From Pseudovibrio flavus (GTDB taxonomy: Bacteria > Pseudomonadota > Alphaproteobacteria > Rhizobiales > Stappiaceae), in the NCBI RefSeq assembly GCF_009711345.1, contig NZ_SMMA01000053.1:50290-101121 (forward strand): a DNA stretch of 50,832 bases, read 5' to 3'. Position 1 is the stretch's first letter; every line of letters starts with the position of its first letter. This document shows, piece after piece, positions 1-9,063 of this stretch. The notes under the pieces were generated by a model that had not been told where the DNA came from, ran no database searches, and saw nothing but the letters and a program-made list of their open reading frames with translations. The position numbers were made by a program, and so were the translations under genes.

Positions 1-427
1 AAAATCCAGTAGCCAGCAGTAAGATCAACAATTGAATGAGAATTTGGGAAAGTCCGGTGGTCGGCGAGAACCGGATGACACGAGGAGGCCACTCTGAACC
101 CGTTTGCTCGCCGACCAACCCCACGGACCCAGGAGATGCGGCGGACCTGAGCGCTCCGTAGGGTGTTCAATACAAATTCGTATAGCCTTCAGTAGTAGGA
201 TATACGATTCGACGAAATAGTACTCTCCATCAGAGTATATTTAATCGCAGATAGCGTACATCAACATTGCAACATTTACGACTTTAGTAAAGCTTTAAGG
301 TAAATGCGCTCCTGAAATTAGACGGGATTGTATAGCTATTCACAGTTAATGCCCTAGGAATTGGGATATCCGGTCAAGAACGGCGAAAACCCTGAGGAAT
401 ATTTACAGGTTTCTCCCCGAAATCATC
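1..427. other. gene-free left edge with a GC-rich foldable block
   Basis: No convincing gene is seen. Positions 52-128 are GC-rich and can fold: 52-56 pairs with 124-128, and 58-68 pairs with 107-117 as an 11-bp perfect stem around a 38-nt loop. A 41-codon ORF (36-161, plus) crosses the same block but has no ribosome binding site and no recognisable product. From about 175 to 420 the DNA is AT-rich and featureless apart from a small inverted repeat (221-226/232-237). A weak hairpin near 384-413 could end pleD transcription. The 50S L33 gene that often follows pleD in this class is not present here. Confidence 0.4.
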
Positions 428-1795
428 CTAGAGCCTGTGAATTATAACTCTGTTTCTTCCGGTATCTTTGGCTTGATAGAGCGCCTCGTCCGCATTCTTC
501 ACCAAGCTGGCAGGCGTCTCCTCACCACCAGCATACATGGCCACCCCGAACGAGGCTGTAATCTCCAGCGCAGCACCAGCGGTTTTGAAGGGCTCAAAGG
601 CAATCTCTTCACGAATACGCTCGGCCAGAGACATCACTGCCCGCTCGCTTGTTTGTGGCATGACGATGACAAATTCCTCACCGCCCAGCCGACAAACAAG
701 GTCGACACCACGAACATTCATCCTCAGACGCTTTGAGAACTCTACGAGTACCTCATCGCCCACATCATGACCGTAAGTGTCATTCACGCGTTTAAAGTGA
801 TCTATGTCGACGATTGCGAGAGCAAGTTTGGTATCGTCCCGCTCCGCCTCTGCCATAAGCGCTTTTAGATGATGCTCAAAGTAACGGCGATTATAAAGCC
901 CTGTGAGCGCGTCTGTAACGGCTAGCTCCATAGTCTGCTGCATGGTAGCCAAAAGGCGATCACTGGTGCGTTTCTGCTTCACCTGAGCCCTAACACGCAG
1001 CTTAAGCTCGGATGGATCAACCGGCTCCTCAACAAAGTCGTTTACGCCAAGATCCAAAGCCTTCAGAAGGCGCTTACGCTCGTTTTCCGGCGAGAGCAGC
1101 ACGATCGGCAATGACCGCGTATACTCCATGGAGCGTATCTGAGAGCAGAGGCGCAAGGGATCATAGGCCTCCAAGCCTCCGCTAATCAAAATGACTTCTG
1201 GAGGTGTCAGCGTCGCGCTGTTAACCGCCTGCTGGGCATCCGTTTCAAGTGTAACGACACATTCACCAGATAGCATTTCCTTGATCTGCTGCGCATGCTC
1301 TTCATTGTCATCGACAAGCAATACCTGCGCATTTTCAAAGGATGGGCCACGAGCCCCCTCCTCCTGATCCATCATAGAAAGATCTTTGGAGGTCCGCATT
1401 CTCATACGCAGTTCATCAACGCCGCGCTTTAGGCGAGCCAAATTACGAACCCGCGTGATGAGCTCCACATTGACTACTGGTTTGGAAATGAAGTCGTCGG
1501 CCCCTGCCTGCAGACCACGAATACGATCAGCCTGTGCCCTAAGGGCCGTAATGAGAATGACCGGAATATGCGTGAGGTTTGGATCAACTTTGACGCGTTG
1601 ACACACCTCAAAGCCATCCATATCAGGCATCATCACATCTAGGAGAATGGCGTCGTAAGGGTTCTGTTCGATCAAAGTCAGGGCACTTGCCCCATCTGCA
1701 GCGGTATCGACTTCAAAATATTCCGCTGAAAGCTGTGCTGCGAGAGACGCGGCGATTGCCTCAACATCGTCCACGACCAAGATGCGACCCGTCAT
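428..1795 (-). CDS. pleD: PleD-type response regulator, diguanylate cyclase
   Basis: It makes the second messenger c-di-GMP when phosphorylated and in Caulobacter drives the swarmer-to-stalked transition. The 455-residue protein has REC1 (about 3-120, phosphoacceptor D53, K105), REC2 (about 156-270) and GGDEF (about 290-455). The active site reads GGEEF at 371-375 and the RxxD inhibitory site is R362-D365. REC2 is degenerate: the acceptor position is S205 and the usual lysine is E257, while the acidic pocket D162/D163 remains. Caulobacter PleD also has a dimerising adaptor REC2, so this fits the family. ATG at 1795 was chosen because GGGAGAAGG precedes it and it starts directly at the first REC domain; the frame stays open upstream. 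It lies 25 bp downstream of divK, probably in one operon. Confidence 0.95.
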   Translation of the reverse strand: MTGRILVVDDVEAIAASLAAQLSAEYFEVDTAADGASALTLIEQNPYDAILLDVMMPDMDGFEVCQRVKVDPNLTHIPVILITALRAQADRIRGLQAGADDFISKPVVNVELITRVRNLARLKRGVDELRMRMRTSKDLSMMDQEEGARGPSFENAQVLLVDDNEEHAQQIKEMLSGECVVTLETDAQQAVNSATLTPPEVILISGGLEAYDPLRLCSQIRSMEYTRSLPIVLLSPENERKRLLKALDLGVNDFVEEPVDPSELKLRVRAQVKQKRTSDRLLATMQQTMELAVTDALTGLYNRRYFEHHLKALMAEAERDDTKLALAIVDIDHFKRVNDTYGHDVGDEVLVEFSKRLRMNVRGVDLVCRLGGEEFVIVMPQTSERAVMSLAERIREEIAFEPFKTAGAALEITASFGVAMYAGGEETPASLVKNADEALYQAKDTGRNRVIIHRL

Positions 1796-1820
1796 GCCTT
1801 CTCCCATATGTGCACAGTCG

Positions 1821-2195
1821 TCAGGCAGGCCCTCCAAGGAAGGAGCCGACCGTATCCAGGAACTTGCCCACGGAGATTGGCTTGGAAATATAGGCCTCAC
1901 AGCCGCCCTGCCGGATTCTCTCCTCATCCCCTTTCATAGCAAACGCGGTAACCGCGATCACAGGGATGCTCTTCAGGGTGTCGTCCTCTTTGATCCACTT
2001 AGTCACTTCTAGACCGGAGACCTCAGGAAGCTGAATATCCATGAGAATAAGGTCAGGCTTATTGGAACGCGCAAGTTCCAGCGCCTCCATGCCGTTACGT
2101 GACTTTAGGGTAGCATAGCCATGCGCCTCTAACAGATCATTAAAGAGCTTCATGTTGAGTTCGTTGTCCTCAACGATGAGCACTGTCTTTTGCAT
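1821..2195 (-). CDS. divK: Single-domain response regulator DivK
   Basis: This 124-residue stand-alone receiver domain has the acidic pocket at E9/D10, phosphoacceptor D53 in LMDIQLP, the conserved TA pair near 83-84, and K105 in SKP. Length and motifs match DivK of Caulobacter and rhizobia. There it takes phosphate from DivJ, is dephosphorylated by PleC, and controls DivL-CckA-CtrA in the cell-cycle relay. It acts in the cytoplasm and at the poles. It is the first gene of a divK-pleD pair. The upstream 146 bp are shared with the divergent DUF3572 gene. I did not see a full CtrA box (TTAA-N7-TTAA) there. Confidence 0.96.
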   Translation of the reverse strand: MQKTVLIVEDNELNMKLFNDLLEAHGYATLKSRNGMEALELARSNKPDLILMDIQLPEVSGLEVTKWIKEDDTLKSIPVIAVTAFAMKGDEERIRQGGCEAYISKPISVGKFLDTVGSFLGGPA

Positions 2196-2341
2196 TACCC
2201 AACACGTCCCAACGTAATCACAGTGGCATTTTCTCTGGCCATGTGGGGAAGATTTCCCGAAACTGTAGCCATCACGCTAACCAAACACTAGTTTGCAAAG
2301 AAAGAATTAATCAAGATTCGTTTCAGAAAGGCAAACACCCC

Positions 2342-2641
2342 ATGATTGCGAAGAATCCGGCCACACTGACAAAAGAAGCCGCTGAAGAAATTGCCATCAA
2401 AGCACTGAGCTACCTAGCGGGAGAACCGGAGCAGCTCGGCCGCTTTTTGTCGCTTGCCGGCATAGGGCCACAAGATATCCGTAGCGCTGCCCAGCAACCG
2501 GAATTTCTGGCAGGATTGCTATCATTTTATATGAGTGACGAACAATTATTGCTTGCCTTCACCGAGACCGCAGGCGTCCGGCCAACCATGATTGCAGCCG
2601 CCCGCTTTGCTCTGGATGACCAAGGAGAGATTTTTGAATAA
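2342..2641 (+). CDS. DUF3572 family protein
   Basis: A 99-residue, mostly helical, soluble protein without signal peptide or membrane segment. The repeated pattern of a helix with GEPEQLGRFLSLAGI followed by PEFLAGLL resembles the DUF3572 family, which is found almost only in alphaproteobacteria and is typically divergent from divK. Function is unknown. ATG 2342 was chosen because AGAAAGG lies upstream and the homologous part starts there; the frame is open further back to 2243 without family similarity. Its stop overlaps the proposed TTG start of the next gene by 8 nt, suggesting coupled translation. Confidence 0.85.
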   Translation: MIAKNPATLTKEAAEEIAIKALSYLAGEPEQLGRFLSLAGIGPQDIRSAAQQPEFLAGLLSFYMSDEQLLLAFTETAGVRPTMIAAARFALDDQGEIFE

Positions 2642-3305
2642 TATCCATCTGCCATCAGCCCACGTTCAAGCCCAAATTTCTTCTGTTGAGAACCAGCAAA
2701 GACCGCTGCTGATCGTGGATGTGGACGAGGTTTTATTCCAGTTCATTCCCCATTTGGAGCGCTACGCAGCGCAAAAGGGAATCGCTTTTAAAGACCATAG
2801 TTATAGTTTGAGAGGAAACCTGCACCGGACAGACACCGGTGCACCGCTCAAACAAGAGGAAGCGTGGCGTCTTCTAAACACCTTCTTCGACGAGCAGTCG
2901 CACCAGCAGGCGGCCGTTGAGCATGCCCCTCAGCAATTGGAGCGCCTTTCCGATCACTTCCAGATCGTGATCCTCACCAACCTGCCCGGCCCCCACAACG
3001 CCCCCGTTCGTAAAGCGCGCCTTGAGCACTTCGGCATGCCTTACCCGATGATTGTGAACGAGGGACCAAAGGGCGGCGCAGTTGCCGCGCTATCAGCAGG
3101 TAGAGGCAAAGATCCGGTAGTCTTTGTCGATGACAGCCATTCCAACCTGATCTCGGCAAGCAAAGCGGCCCCTCATGTTAAGCTGGTGCAGTTCATCGCC
3201 GACAAGCGCTTTCATGAGGCTGCTCCCCTCGTTGAAGCCGCCGCGCTCAAAAGCAATTGCTGGCTAGAAACAGGCGACTTCATATTGTCCTTGCTGGATG
3301 AATAG
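2634..3305 (+). CDS. HAD-superfamily hydrolase, uncharacterised
   Basis: About 223 residues with the HAD core: motif I VDVDEV near residue 23 (nucleophile Asp, second Asp two residues on), motif II threonine in ILTNL, a lysine in GPKGG, and motif IV VFVDDS. A predicted phosphatase or phosphotransferase acting in the cytoplasm; the substrate cannot be read from sequence. The start is uncertain. I prefer TTG at 2634 because AGGAGAG lies just upstream and it overlaps the stop of the DUF3572 gene. ATG at 2616 and the frame opening at 2592 are alternatives without a binding site. The gene sits between DUF3572 and dinB, 53 bp before dinB. Confidence 0.75.
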   Translation: MNNIHLPSAHVQAQISSVENQQRPLLIVDVDEVLFQFIPHLERYAAQKGIAFKDHSYSLRGNLHRTDTGAPLKQEEAWRLLNTFFDEQSHQQAAVEHAPQQLERLSDHFQIVILTNLPGPHNAPVRKARLEHFGMPYPMIVNEGPKGGAVAALSAGRGKDPVVFVDDSHSNLISASKAAPHVKLVQFIADKRFHEAAPLVEAAALKSNCWLETGDFILSLLDE

Positions 3306-3358
3306 CCATCAGCTAAAGCGCCAATGAAACAGCAAATACCCTTCAAGGAGTAAAACGG

Positions 3359-4645
3359 GTGAACCAACCGCAGCAGGCCATATGCAGAGATTGCGCAACA
3401 CTCGTGCCGACAACGCGCACGCGCTGCACTTCCTGCGGGAGCCCGCGGCTACTCTCTCACCCAGAGCTATTTCAGCTGCATCTGGCGCACATTGACTGTG
3501 ATGCCTTTTATGCCTCTGTCGAAAAGCGCGATAACCCAGAGCTTGAAGACAAACCGGTTATCGTTGGCGGTGGCCAGCGCGGCGTTGTTGCCACCTGCTG
3601 CTATATCGCCCGCATGTATGGCGTGCGATCCGCCATGCCAATGTTCAAAGCGCTGGAAGCCTGCCCAGATGCGGTGGTTATTAAACCGCGCATGGACCAT
3701 TACGTTTCCGTAGGCAGACAAATCCGCGCCCAAATGCAGGCGCTCACACCGTTGGTGGAGCCGCTTTCTATCGATGAAGCGTTTCTCGATCTAAGCGGTA
3801 CGGAAAAGCTGCACGGTGCACCGCCTGCCATAACTCTCGTGCGCTTTGCAAAGAAGGTACAAAAGGAGATTGGTATCTCCGTCTCTATCGGCCTCGCCGC
3901 TAACAAATTTCTGGCAAAAGTCGCATCTGATCTTGATAAGCCACGCGGATTTTCCGTGATCGGCGCGGGCGAAGCACTTGAGTTTTTGCAGGACAAGCCA
4001 ACCAGCATCATTTGGGGTGTCGGCAAGGTACTACAAACAAAGCTCAAGCAGGATGGCATCCGAACCGTTGGCCAGCTGCAAACAAAAGACCCGACAGACC
4101 TTGCCAAGCGGTATGGGGTCATGGGCCTTCGCATCGCCAAGCTTTGCAAGGGCGAAGACGACCGAACCGTCTCCGCTGACAGCGAAACCAAAAGCATAAG
4201 CAACGAAACCACGTTCAACCACGATATCAGCAGCTATGAAGAGCTGCGTTCTATCCTGTGGCACCTGTGCGAGAAGGTTTCCCATCGCTCTAAAGAGGCA
4301 GGCTTTGCAGGCCGAACTGTTACGCTGAAGCTGAAAAACGAGAACTTCAAATCCGTCACCCGCAGCAAACAAGCTGAAGACCCGACGCAGCTTGCTGATC
4401 GCATCTTCCGCATCAGCGACCGCCTACTTAAGGCCGAGGTTGATGGCAAACAGCGCTTCCGTTTGATCGGCGTTGGCATCAGTAGCCTTTGCAGCGCTGA
4501 ACTGGCGGACCCTGATGACCTTGTCGATATCGATGCAGGTAAACGCGCCAAGGCCGAAAGGGCTATGGATGCTCTACGCGGGAAATTCGGATCAGAGATG
4601 GTGTCACTGGGGCGCGGCCTCTCATCCCCAAAACCAAAGCGTTAG
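3359..4645 (+). CDS. dinB: DNA polymerase IV (Y family) with N-terminal zinc-finger-like segment
   Basis: A 428-residue error-prone translesion polymerase. The palm catalytic motifs are visible: [12 protein letters not shown] near residue 45 and SIDEAFLDL near 140. The finger motif is YGVRSAMP, a helix-hairpin-helix region follows (about 215-245), and a little-finger domain ends the protein. Residues 9-27 hold two CxxC pairs (CRDC and CTSC), a likely zinc ribbon seen in a subset of alphaproteobacterial DinB proteins and absent from E. coli DinB. The start is GTG with AAGGAG 8 nt upstream. No beta-clamp motif could be assigned with certainty at the C-terminus, and no LexA box (GTTC-N7-GTTC or GAAC-N7-GAAC) was seen upstream. 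The last four bases overlap the convergent eipB gene. Confidence 0.95.
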   Translation: MNQPQQAICRDCATLVPTTRTRCTSCGSPRLLSHPELFQLHLAHIDCDAFYASVEKRDNPELEDKPVIVGGGQRGVVATCCYIARMYGVRSAMPMFKALEACPDAVVIKPRMDHYVSVGRQIRAQMQALTPLVEPLSIDEAFLDLSGTEKLHGAPPAITLVRFAKKVQKEIGISVSIGLAANKFLAKVASDLDKPRGFSVIGAGEALEFLQDKPTSIIWGVGKVLQTKLKQDGIRTVGQLQTKDPTDLAKRYGVMGLRIAKLCKGEDDRTVSADSETKSISNETTFNHDISSYEELRSILWHLCEKVSHRSKEAGFAGRTVTLKLKNENFKSVTRSKQAEDPTQLADRIFRISDRLLKAEVDGKQRFRLIGVGISSLCSAELADPDDLVDIDAGKRAKAERAMDALRGKFGSEMVSLGRGLSSPKPKR

Positions 4646-5523
4646 CCTTGGCTCGCGCTGCACTCATCCGTAGTTAAATCCTCAAATCGAACGAGATGGC
4701 CATTCATTTTAAAAGTGCCATAGTCGAGGACCAGACTGCGGGATACGCCATTCTCGTGCAGTAGGAAGTTTAGCTGGTAGTCAGGTAACAGCTCGCCTTG
4801 CGGACCGTCTTTTGTTGGGTCGAAGTAGGCAATCGTTACCGGCCAGAACGTGTCTTCGCCGATTTTTCCTACCGCGCTTTTATCGTCCCCTTCTACGGCC
4901 CCACCAAGTCCGCGCTGCAGACCAATGGTCGATGCGGTATCGAAAACCTTTTCACCGGTTTCACTACCATCATAAACGCGAGCTGCAATAAAGCGCTCGC
5001 CGCTCATAGCAGCATCAATCAGGCTGGAGAGATGCTGGGTTGGAAAGAGAATATCGCCGCTAAGGCTTACCGACTTCTGGGCTGGCTCTACAAGCTCAAC
5101 ATCAACAGCCTGCGAACCAAGCTGGGCTGAACCTTCAACTTGCTCTGCCAGAAAGTCATTCACAAAGGTTTTTGTCGTGAAACGGAAACTCTTACCCTTG
5201 GCGCCTTCAAAAGAAGTGCTTTGCAAGTCCGTCACTTGTTTTTCGCCGGACACACCCTGAATAAGCAAAATAAACCGCACAGCCACGTTATGCCCTTCGC
5301 AGGCGTTACCCGTAAGCTCGTAAACCATCCGGCCTTTGATATCGCTAATATTGGACCCATCTGCTGCTTCCAAAAGCTTGATGTCGTAGACAGCTCTATG
5401 GGCATCCAATACTGCAGCATCTGCATATTGCGATGGGCCAAGCGCTACCGCACCGAGAAACGGCACTGCAAACGCACCAACACGAAAAGCACTTGAGGAC
5501 TGTAGGTTCTTGAGTATGGGCAT
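4642..5523 (-). CDS. eipB: EipB-type periplasmic envelope-integrity protein (DUF1849)
   Basis: A 293-residue exported protein with an N-terminal signal segment (hydrophobic about 14-36, AxA-like cleavage near 34-37) followed by a beta-rich domain with VYDIKL and GRMVYELTG near the start. This matches DUF1849, whose Brucella member EipB is a periplasmic beta-spiral protein required for envelope integrity. It has exactly two cysteines in the mature part, C75 and C288, placed like the C69-C278 disulfide of Brucella EipB. ATG 5523 has GGAGG 4 nt upstream and opens directly into the signal peptide; the longer frame to 5646 does not look like coding sequence. It is convergent with dinB, overlapping by 4 bp, and is probably monocistronic. 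Confidence 0.88.
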   Translation of the reverse strand: MPILKNLQSSSAFRVGAFAVPFLGAVALGPSQYADAAVLDAHRAVYDIKLLEAADGSNISDIKGRMVYELTGNACEGHNVAVRFILLIQGVSGEKQVTDLQSTSFEGAKGKSFRFTTKTFVNDFLAEQVEGSAQLGSQAVDVELVEPAQKSVSLSGDILFPTQHLSSLIDAAMSGERFIAARVYDGSETGEKVFDTASTIGLQRGLGGAVEGDDKSAVGKIGEDTFWPVTIAYFDPTKDGPQGELLPDYQLNFLLHENGVSRSLVLDYGTFKMNGHLVRFEDLTTDECSASQG

Positions 5524-5767
5524 GGCGCCTCCAGCTTCATTGGCGAAAGTGACCGGCCCCAGATCGCTTATCCTTAAACCCGAGTTAAAAGAGTGCACAA
5601 AAACGGCACAGTTTGCCAACCATCTAATTTCCGTTAGGTAAGCCAAAAGCGCCTAGCCGTGGACTGTCGCGGCTTATGCTCTTGCTATTCCTATGATTCT
5701 TCTGCAATTCTCCCGCCACTACAATATTGAGGAAAATCCGTAGGTCCCAACCAACAAAGGTCTTAGG

Positions 5768-6232
5768 ATGACAAACACGATCGAAAAAAACCTCGAAGAA
5801 TTGGGCGTGGTTCTGCCACAGGCCGCCGCCCCTGCCGCCAATTACCTGCCATTCGTTAAAACCGGCAATCAGCTTTTCGTTTCCGGCCAGCTTCCAATGA
5901 AAGACGGCGCTCTTGCCATGACCGGCAAAGTTGGCCGCGATCTTTCAGTTGAAGATGGCGCGCAGGCTGCGCGCCTTTGCGCAATCAACCTGCTTGCGCA
6001 GGCAAAAGCTGCAACAGGCGATCTTTCTAAAGTTGTACGCCTGATCAAGATTGTCGGTTTTGTGAATTCCGATGGCGATTTCGAAAACCAGCCGCAGGTC
6101 ATCAACGGCGCCTCTGACTTCCTCGTAGAAGTTATGGGTGATGCGGGCCGCCATGCCCGCTCCGCTGTTTCTGCTGGCGCACTTCCTTTCAACGCTGCAG
6201 TCGAAATCGAAGCGATCTTCGAGATCGAATAG
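5768..6232 (+). CDS. RidA family protein (YjgF/YER057c/UK114)
   Basis: 154 residues of the RidA fold. The family hydrolyses reactive enamine/imine intermediates such as 2-aminoacrylate, and works as a trimer in the cytoplasm. The visible signature is FVSGQLPM in the N-terminal strand and the HARSAV segment near 137-142 containing the conserved active-site arginine, followed by LPFNAAVEIEAIFE, the standard C-terminal strand. The length and the AAxxxL stretch match the longer YjgF-like subgroup common in alphaproteobacteria rather than archetypal 128-residue RidA, so I give no symbol. It precedes the glycerophosphodiesterase-like gene by 65 bp on the same strand and may be co-transcribed with it. 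Confidence 0.9.
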   Translation: MTNTIEKNLEELGVVLPQAAAPAANYLPFVKTGNQLFVSGQLPMKDGALAMTGKVGRDLSVEDGAQAARLCAINLLAQAKAATGDLSKVVRLIKIVGFVNSDGDFENQPQVINGASDFLVEVMGDAGRHARSAVSAGALPFNAAVEIEAIFEIE

Positions 6233-6297
6233 TAGCCCTGCCGGAGCAGCAAGCCTTGCTCCGGTAGCTCACGATTTAGTTTGAGGTTTCCCCGATA

Positions 6298-7059
6298 ATG
6301 AACGATCTTTCTTGGCTCTTTGCCCGTCCGATCGCACACCGAGGCTATCACTCCAAAGAAGACGGCATCATCGAGAACACGCCCAGTGCGGTTCAAGCTG
6401 CCGTCGACAAAAACTTCGGCATCGAGGTTGACCTCCAACAAACGCTCGACGACGAAGCGCTGGTTTTTCATGACGACACCTTAGAGCGTCTGACAGAAAA
6501 CGAAGGCACAGTCTCCCAGCTTTCGTTGTCTGAACTGCGCGGCTGTAAAATGCGCGGCACCAATGACCCGATCTGGCGACTGGAAGAGCTGCTTGAACTG
6601 GTGGACGGTAAAGTGCCTCTGACCATCGAGCTAAAGTCACTTTACAAAGAAGAAGGCCAAAACGGCTTTCTGGACCATATCGGCAAGGCTCTTAGCCAGT
6701 ACAAAGGATCAGCCGCAATCAAGTCCTTTGACCCGCGTATGCTGAAGTATATGCGTGCCCGCTATCCAGAGATCGTACGTGGCGCGGTATCCATGACGCA
6801 TCCCGGTCCATCGGAAGCTGAGCACTTTAACTGGATCGAGCTACGCCTCATTTCGCGAATGCTGCATATGGTTGGCACTGAGCCGCATTTCATTTCATAC
6901 TTCGTAAATGACCTGCCTGTTCCGCTATTGCCGATGATGCACAAGTGGCGCACCCTGCCCGTTATGACATGGACAGTTCGCACGGCAGAACAACGCCAGA
7001 AGGCAGCTACCTACGCGAACCAAATGGTTTTCGAGGGCTTTGATCCGGATAACATCTGA
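6298..7059 (+). CDS. Glycerophosphodiester phosphodiesterase family protein
   Basis: A 253-residue TIM-barrel phosphodiesterase. The GDPD signature is complete: H14-R15 in AHRGY, the ENTPSA motif, metal ligands E43 and D45 in IEVDLQ, and second catalytic H58 in FHDD. ELKSL near residue 110 supplies another acidic ligand. There is no signal peptide, so a cytoplasmic role is likely: hydrolysing glycerophosphodiesters to an alcohol and glycerol-3-phosphate, or acting on a lysophospholipid-like substrate. GAGG lies about 10 nt upstream of the ATG. It is followed after 84 bp by the DUF482 gene on the same strand, so ridA-like, gdpd and DUF482 may form one transcript. Confidence 0.9.
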   Translation: MNDLSWLFARPIAHRGYHSKEDGIIENTPSAVQAAVDKNFGIEVDLQQTLDDEALVFHDDTLERLTENEGTVSQLSLSELRGCKMRGTNDPIWRLEELLELVDGKVPLTIELKSLYKEEGQNGFLDHIGKALSQYKGSAAIKSFDPRMLKYMRARYPEIVRGAVSMTHPGPSEAEHFNWIELRLISRMLHMVGTEPHFISYFVNDLPVPLLPMMHKWRTLPVMTWTVRTAEQRQKAATYANQMVFEGFDPDNI

Positions 7060-7143
7060 TCCATCGCCCTTCACCTTCGTAGATGCTAAATGGCAAGAGG
7101 CGGCCAGCTCACGCCGCCTCGTCACAAAGGGAATGAACGAGCA

Positions 7144-8397
7144 ATGCATGAGCGCGATATCACATTAAGAGTATTACGCTCCATTGACGAGATATCCGCG
7201 CAGGCTTGGGATTCCCTTGCAAGCAACTGGCTACCCGCCTCTCTTAGCGGCAGTTCTTCAAGTAGCACTTTAACCAGTAGCGCAGCTTCTACCCCTCAGG
7301 AAACGGCTGAATCACTTTCTGAAGGTAGATACTATAACCCCTTCATATCACACAGCTTCCTTCTAGCACTCGAAAGCTCGGGCTGCGTTGGTGAGCGCGC
7401 CGGTTGGCTACCAACCCACCTCGCCCTCCAAAGCGGAGAAGAGCTTTTAGCGGTAGCGCCCGCTTACATCAAACTGCACTCTCAAGGGGAATACGTCTTC
7501 GACCATGCTTGGGCAGATGCACTCCACCGCGCTGGTGGCTCATATTACCCCAAGCTTCAATGCTCGGTGCCTTTCTCTCCCGTCCCTGGCCCTCGCATCC
7601 TGTCGTCCCCAGCCATCGACCGCGATGTTGCTGAGCGCATACTGGGTGAAGGGCTGATCCAGCTCTGTAAACAGATCGAATGCTCCTCCGTGCACCTGAC
7701 ATTCCTTCCAAGAGAGCAATGGGAGACGCTGGCACAGGTTGGCTATCTGCAACGGGTGGACCAACAGTTCCACTGGCACAATGCGGAATACGCAGACTTT
7801 GATGCATTCCTTGACAGCCTCTCCTCCCGCAAGCGTAAGGCGATAAAGAAAGAACGCGCAAAAGCACTTGAGGCAGGCATCGAGATTGAATGGGTAACAG
7901 GCAGCGAACTTAAAGAGCATCATTGGGATGCCTTTTATAGCTTCTATATCGACACCAGCTCTCGCAAATGGGGCAGTCCTTACCTAAACAGGCAGTTTTT
8001 CTCTTCTATTGGCGAGAGCATGGCAGACGATATTCTGCTCGTATTTGCCAAGAGAGATGGCCGATACATCGCTGGTGCATTGAACATGATCGGCTCCCAT
8101 GCTCTCTATGGCAGAAACTGGGGCTGCATTGAACACCACCCCTTTTTGCACTTCGAGCTTTGCTATTATCAGGCAATCGATTTCGCAATTCAGCGAAAGC
8201 TGCCCCGCGTTGAAGCAGGCGCGCAGGGTGCCCACAAACTGGCCCGTGGATATGTGCCCACCCCAACCTATTCAGCCCACTGGATAGCCCATGGTGGATT
8301 AAGTGCAGCGGTTGAAGACTATTTGCTAAGAGAGCGGGATGCGGTGGAACTGGACCATGAGCTGCTGAAAGCGCACGCCCCTTTCAAGAAAACCTAA
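7144..8397 (+). CDS. GNAT-superfamily protein of the DUF482 / peptidogalycan type
   Basis: About 417 residues. After a variable Ser/Thr-rich stretch (about 40-60) comes NPFISHSFLLALE, the typical opening of DUF482 proteins, then GWLPTHL, SYYPKLQCSVPFSPVPG, SSRKRKAIKKE, and the C-terminal LPRVEAGAQGAHKLARGY block. The family belongs to the acyl-CoA N-acyltransferase fold and is related to FemAB/peptidogalycan recognition proteins; its substrate is unknown. No signal peptide or membrane segment is seen. ATG 7144 was chosen because AAAGGGA precedes it at about 11 nt. The frame opens at 7090, but those 18 codons look non-coding. The low-complexity Ser/Thr segment near the N-terminus appears to be an insertion relative to the usual family pattern. 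Confidence 0.85.
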   Translation: MHERDITLRVLRSIDEISAQAWDSLASNWLPASLSGSSSSSTLTSSAASTPQETAESLSEGRYYNPFISHSFLLALESSGCVGERAGWLPTHLALQSGEELLAVAPAYIKLHSQGEYVFDHAWADALHRAGGSYYPKLQCSVPFSPVPGPRILSSPAIDRDVAERILGEGLIQLCKQIECSSVHLTFLPREQWETLAQVGYLQRVDQQFHWHNAEYADFDAFLDSLSSRKRKAIKKERAKALEAGIEIEWVTGSELKEHHWDAFYSFYIDTSSRKWGSPYLNRQFFSSIGESMADDILLVFAKRDGRYIAGALNMIGSHALYGRNWGCIEHHPFLHFELCYYQAIDFAIQRKLPRVEAGAQGAHKLARGYVPTPTYSAHWIAHGGLSAAVEDYLLRERDAVELDHELLKAHAPFKKT

Positions 8398-8635
8398 GCT
8401 AGAATTCACTTTAGTATTTCCACGTATGTGATTCTAATGACTCACGGATCAAGCCAAACTTGAATCAGTTTCTTAAGTTGCCGCGCTATGCATTTCAGCG
8501 CACTGTGGGCACACAAAAATGTTGAGTGAGGAACAACTGTGTCTCCTCATCGACACAATCAGCGCTATATCCTTTTTGTTATTCTGATTCTCCTCGTCTC
8601 GTCGAGGCACTATTTGCAAACCAAAGGAGCAGCCG

Positions 8636-9061
8636 GTGAGCACACCAGCATATGAAAACGACAACGTATTCGCCAAGATTCTGCGCGGCGAACTGCCTTG
8701 TGAGAAGGTTTATGAAGACGACAAGACATTCGTCATCATGGATATCATGCCGCGTGGTGACGGCCATGTTCTGGTTTTGCCAAAGGCCCCTTCACGCAAC
8801 ATTCTGGACATCGCAGAAGAAGACCTGTTCGCTGTAATGGCAACCGCCAAGAAAATGGCTCAGGCTGTTGTAAAGGCGTTTAACGCTGACGGTACAACAA
8901 TCCAGCAGTTCTCCGAACCAGCTGGCGGTCAGGTGGTGTTCCACACCCACGTTCACGTCATCCCGCGCTTTAATGATGTGCCGCTGCGTCCGCATACCGG
9001 CGAAATGGCAGATGGCGAACTCTTGAAAGCTGCAGCGGAAAAAATCCGCGCTGTGCTTTAA
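8636..9061 (+). CDS. HIT family nucleotide hydrolase/transferase
   Basis: 141 residues of the histidine-triad fold, Hint branch. The triad reads H103-T-H105-V-H107-V-I-P-R, with H105 the expected nucleophile. NVFAKILRGELPC at the N-terminus and GDGHVLVLPK near 41-50 are typical. Members cleave nucleoside phosphoramidates or dinucleoside polyphosphates in the cytoplasm; the precise substrate is not deducible. The start is GTG at 8636 with AAAGGAGC 7 nt upstream. The 238 bp upstream hold no gene; a small inverted repeat near 8591-8605 is visible. It is convergent with azlCD; the hairpin at 9064-9092 separates them. Confidence 0.93.
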   Translation: MSTPAYENDNVFAKILRGELPCEKVYEDDKTFVIMDIMPRGDGHVLVLPKAPSRNILDIAEEDLFAVMATAKKMAQAVVKAFNADGTTIQQFSEPAGGQVVFHTHVHVIPRFNDVPLRPHTGEMADGELLKAAAEKIRAVL

Positions 9062-9063
9062 CG

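Noticed and set aside
50-150. Resemblance of short pieces (GGGAAAGTCCGGTG, CCAGGAGA) to parts of the cobalamin riboswitch
   Set aside because: The conserved CTG...GCAAC core and the order of blocks are missing, and the strong 58-68/107-117 stem conflicts with the known fold.
2290-2298. TTTGCAAA palindrome upstream of DUF3572, also near 8613 upstream of the HIT gene, as possible PccR-type sites
   Set aside because: The same 8-mer also occurs inside dinB coding sequence, and neither gene belongs to propionate metabolism; likely chance.
2196-3358. LexA box for dinB
   Set aside because: No GTTC-N7-GTTC or GAAC-N7-GAAC found upstream of the DUF3572-HAD-dinB run or directly upstream of dinB.
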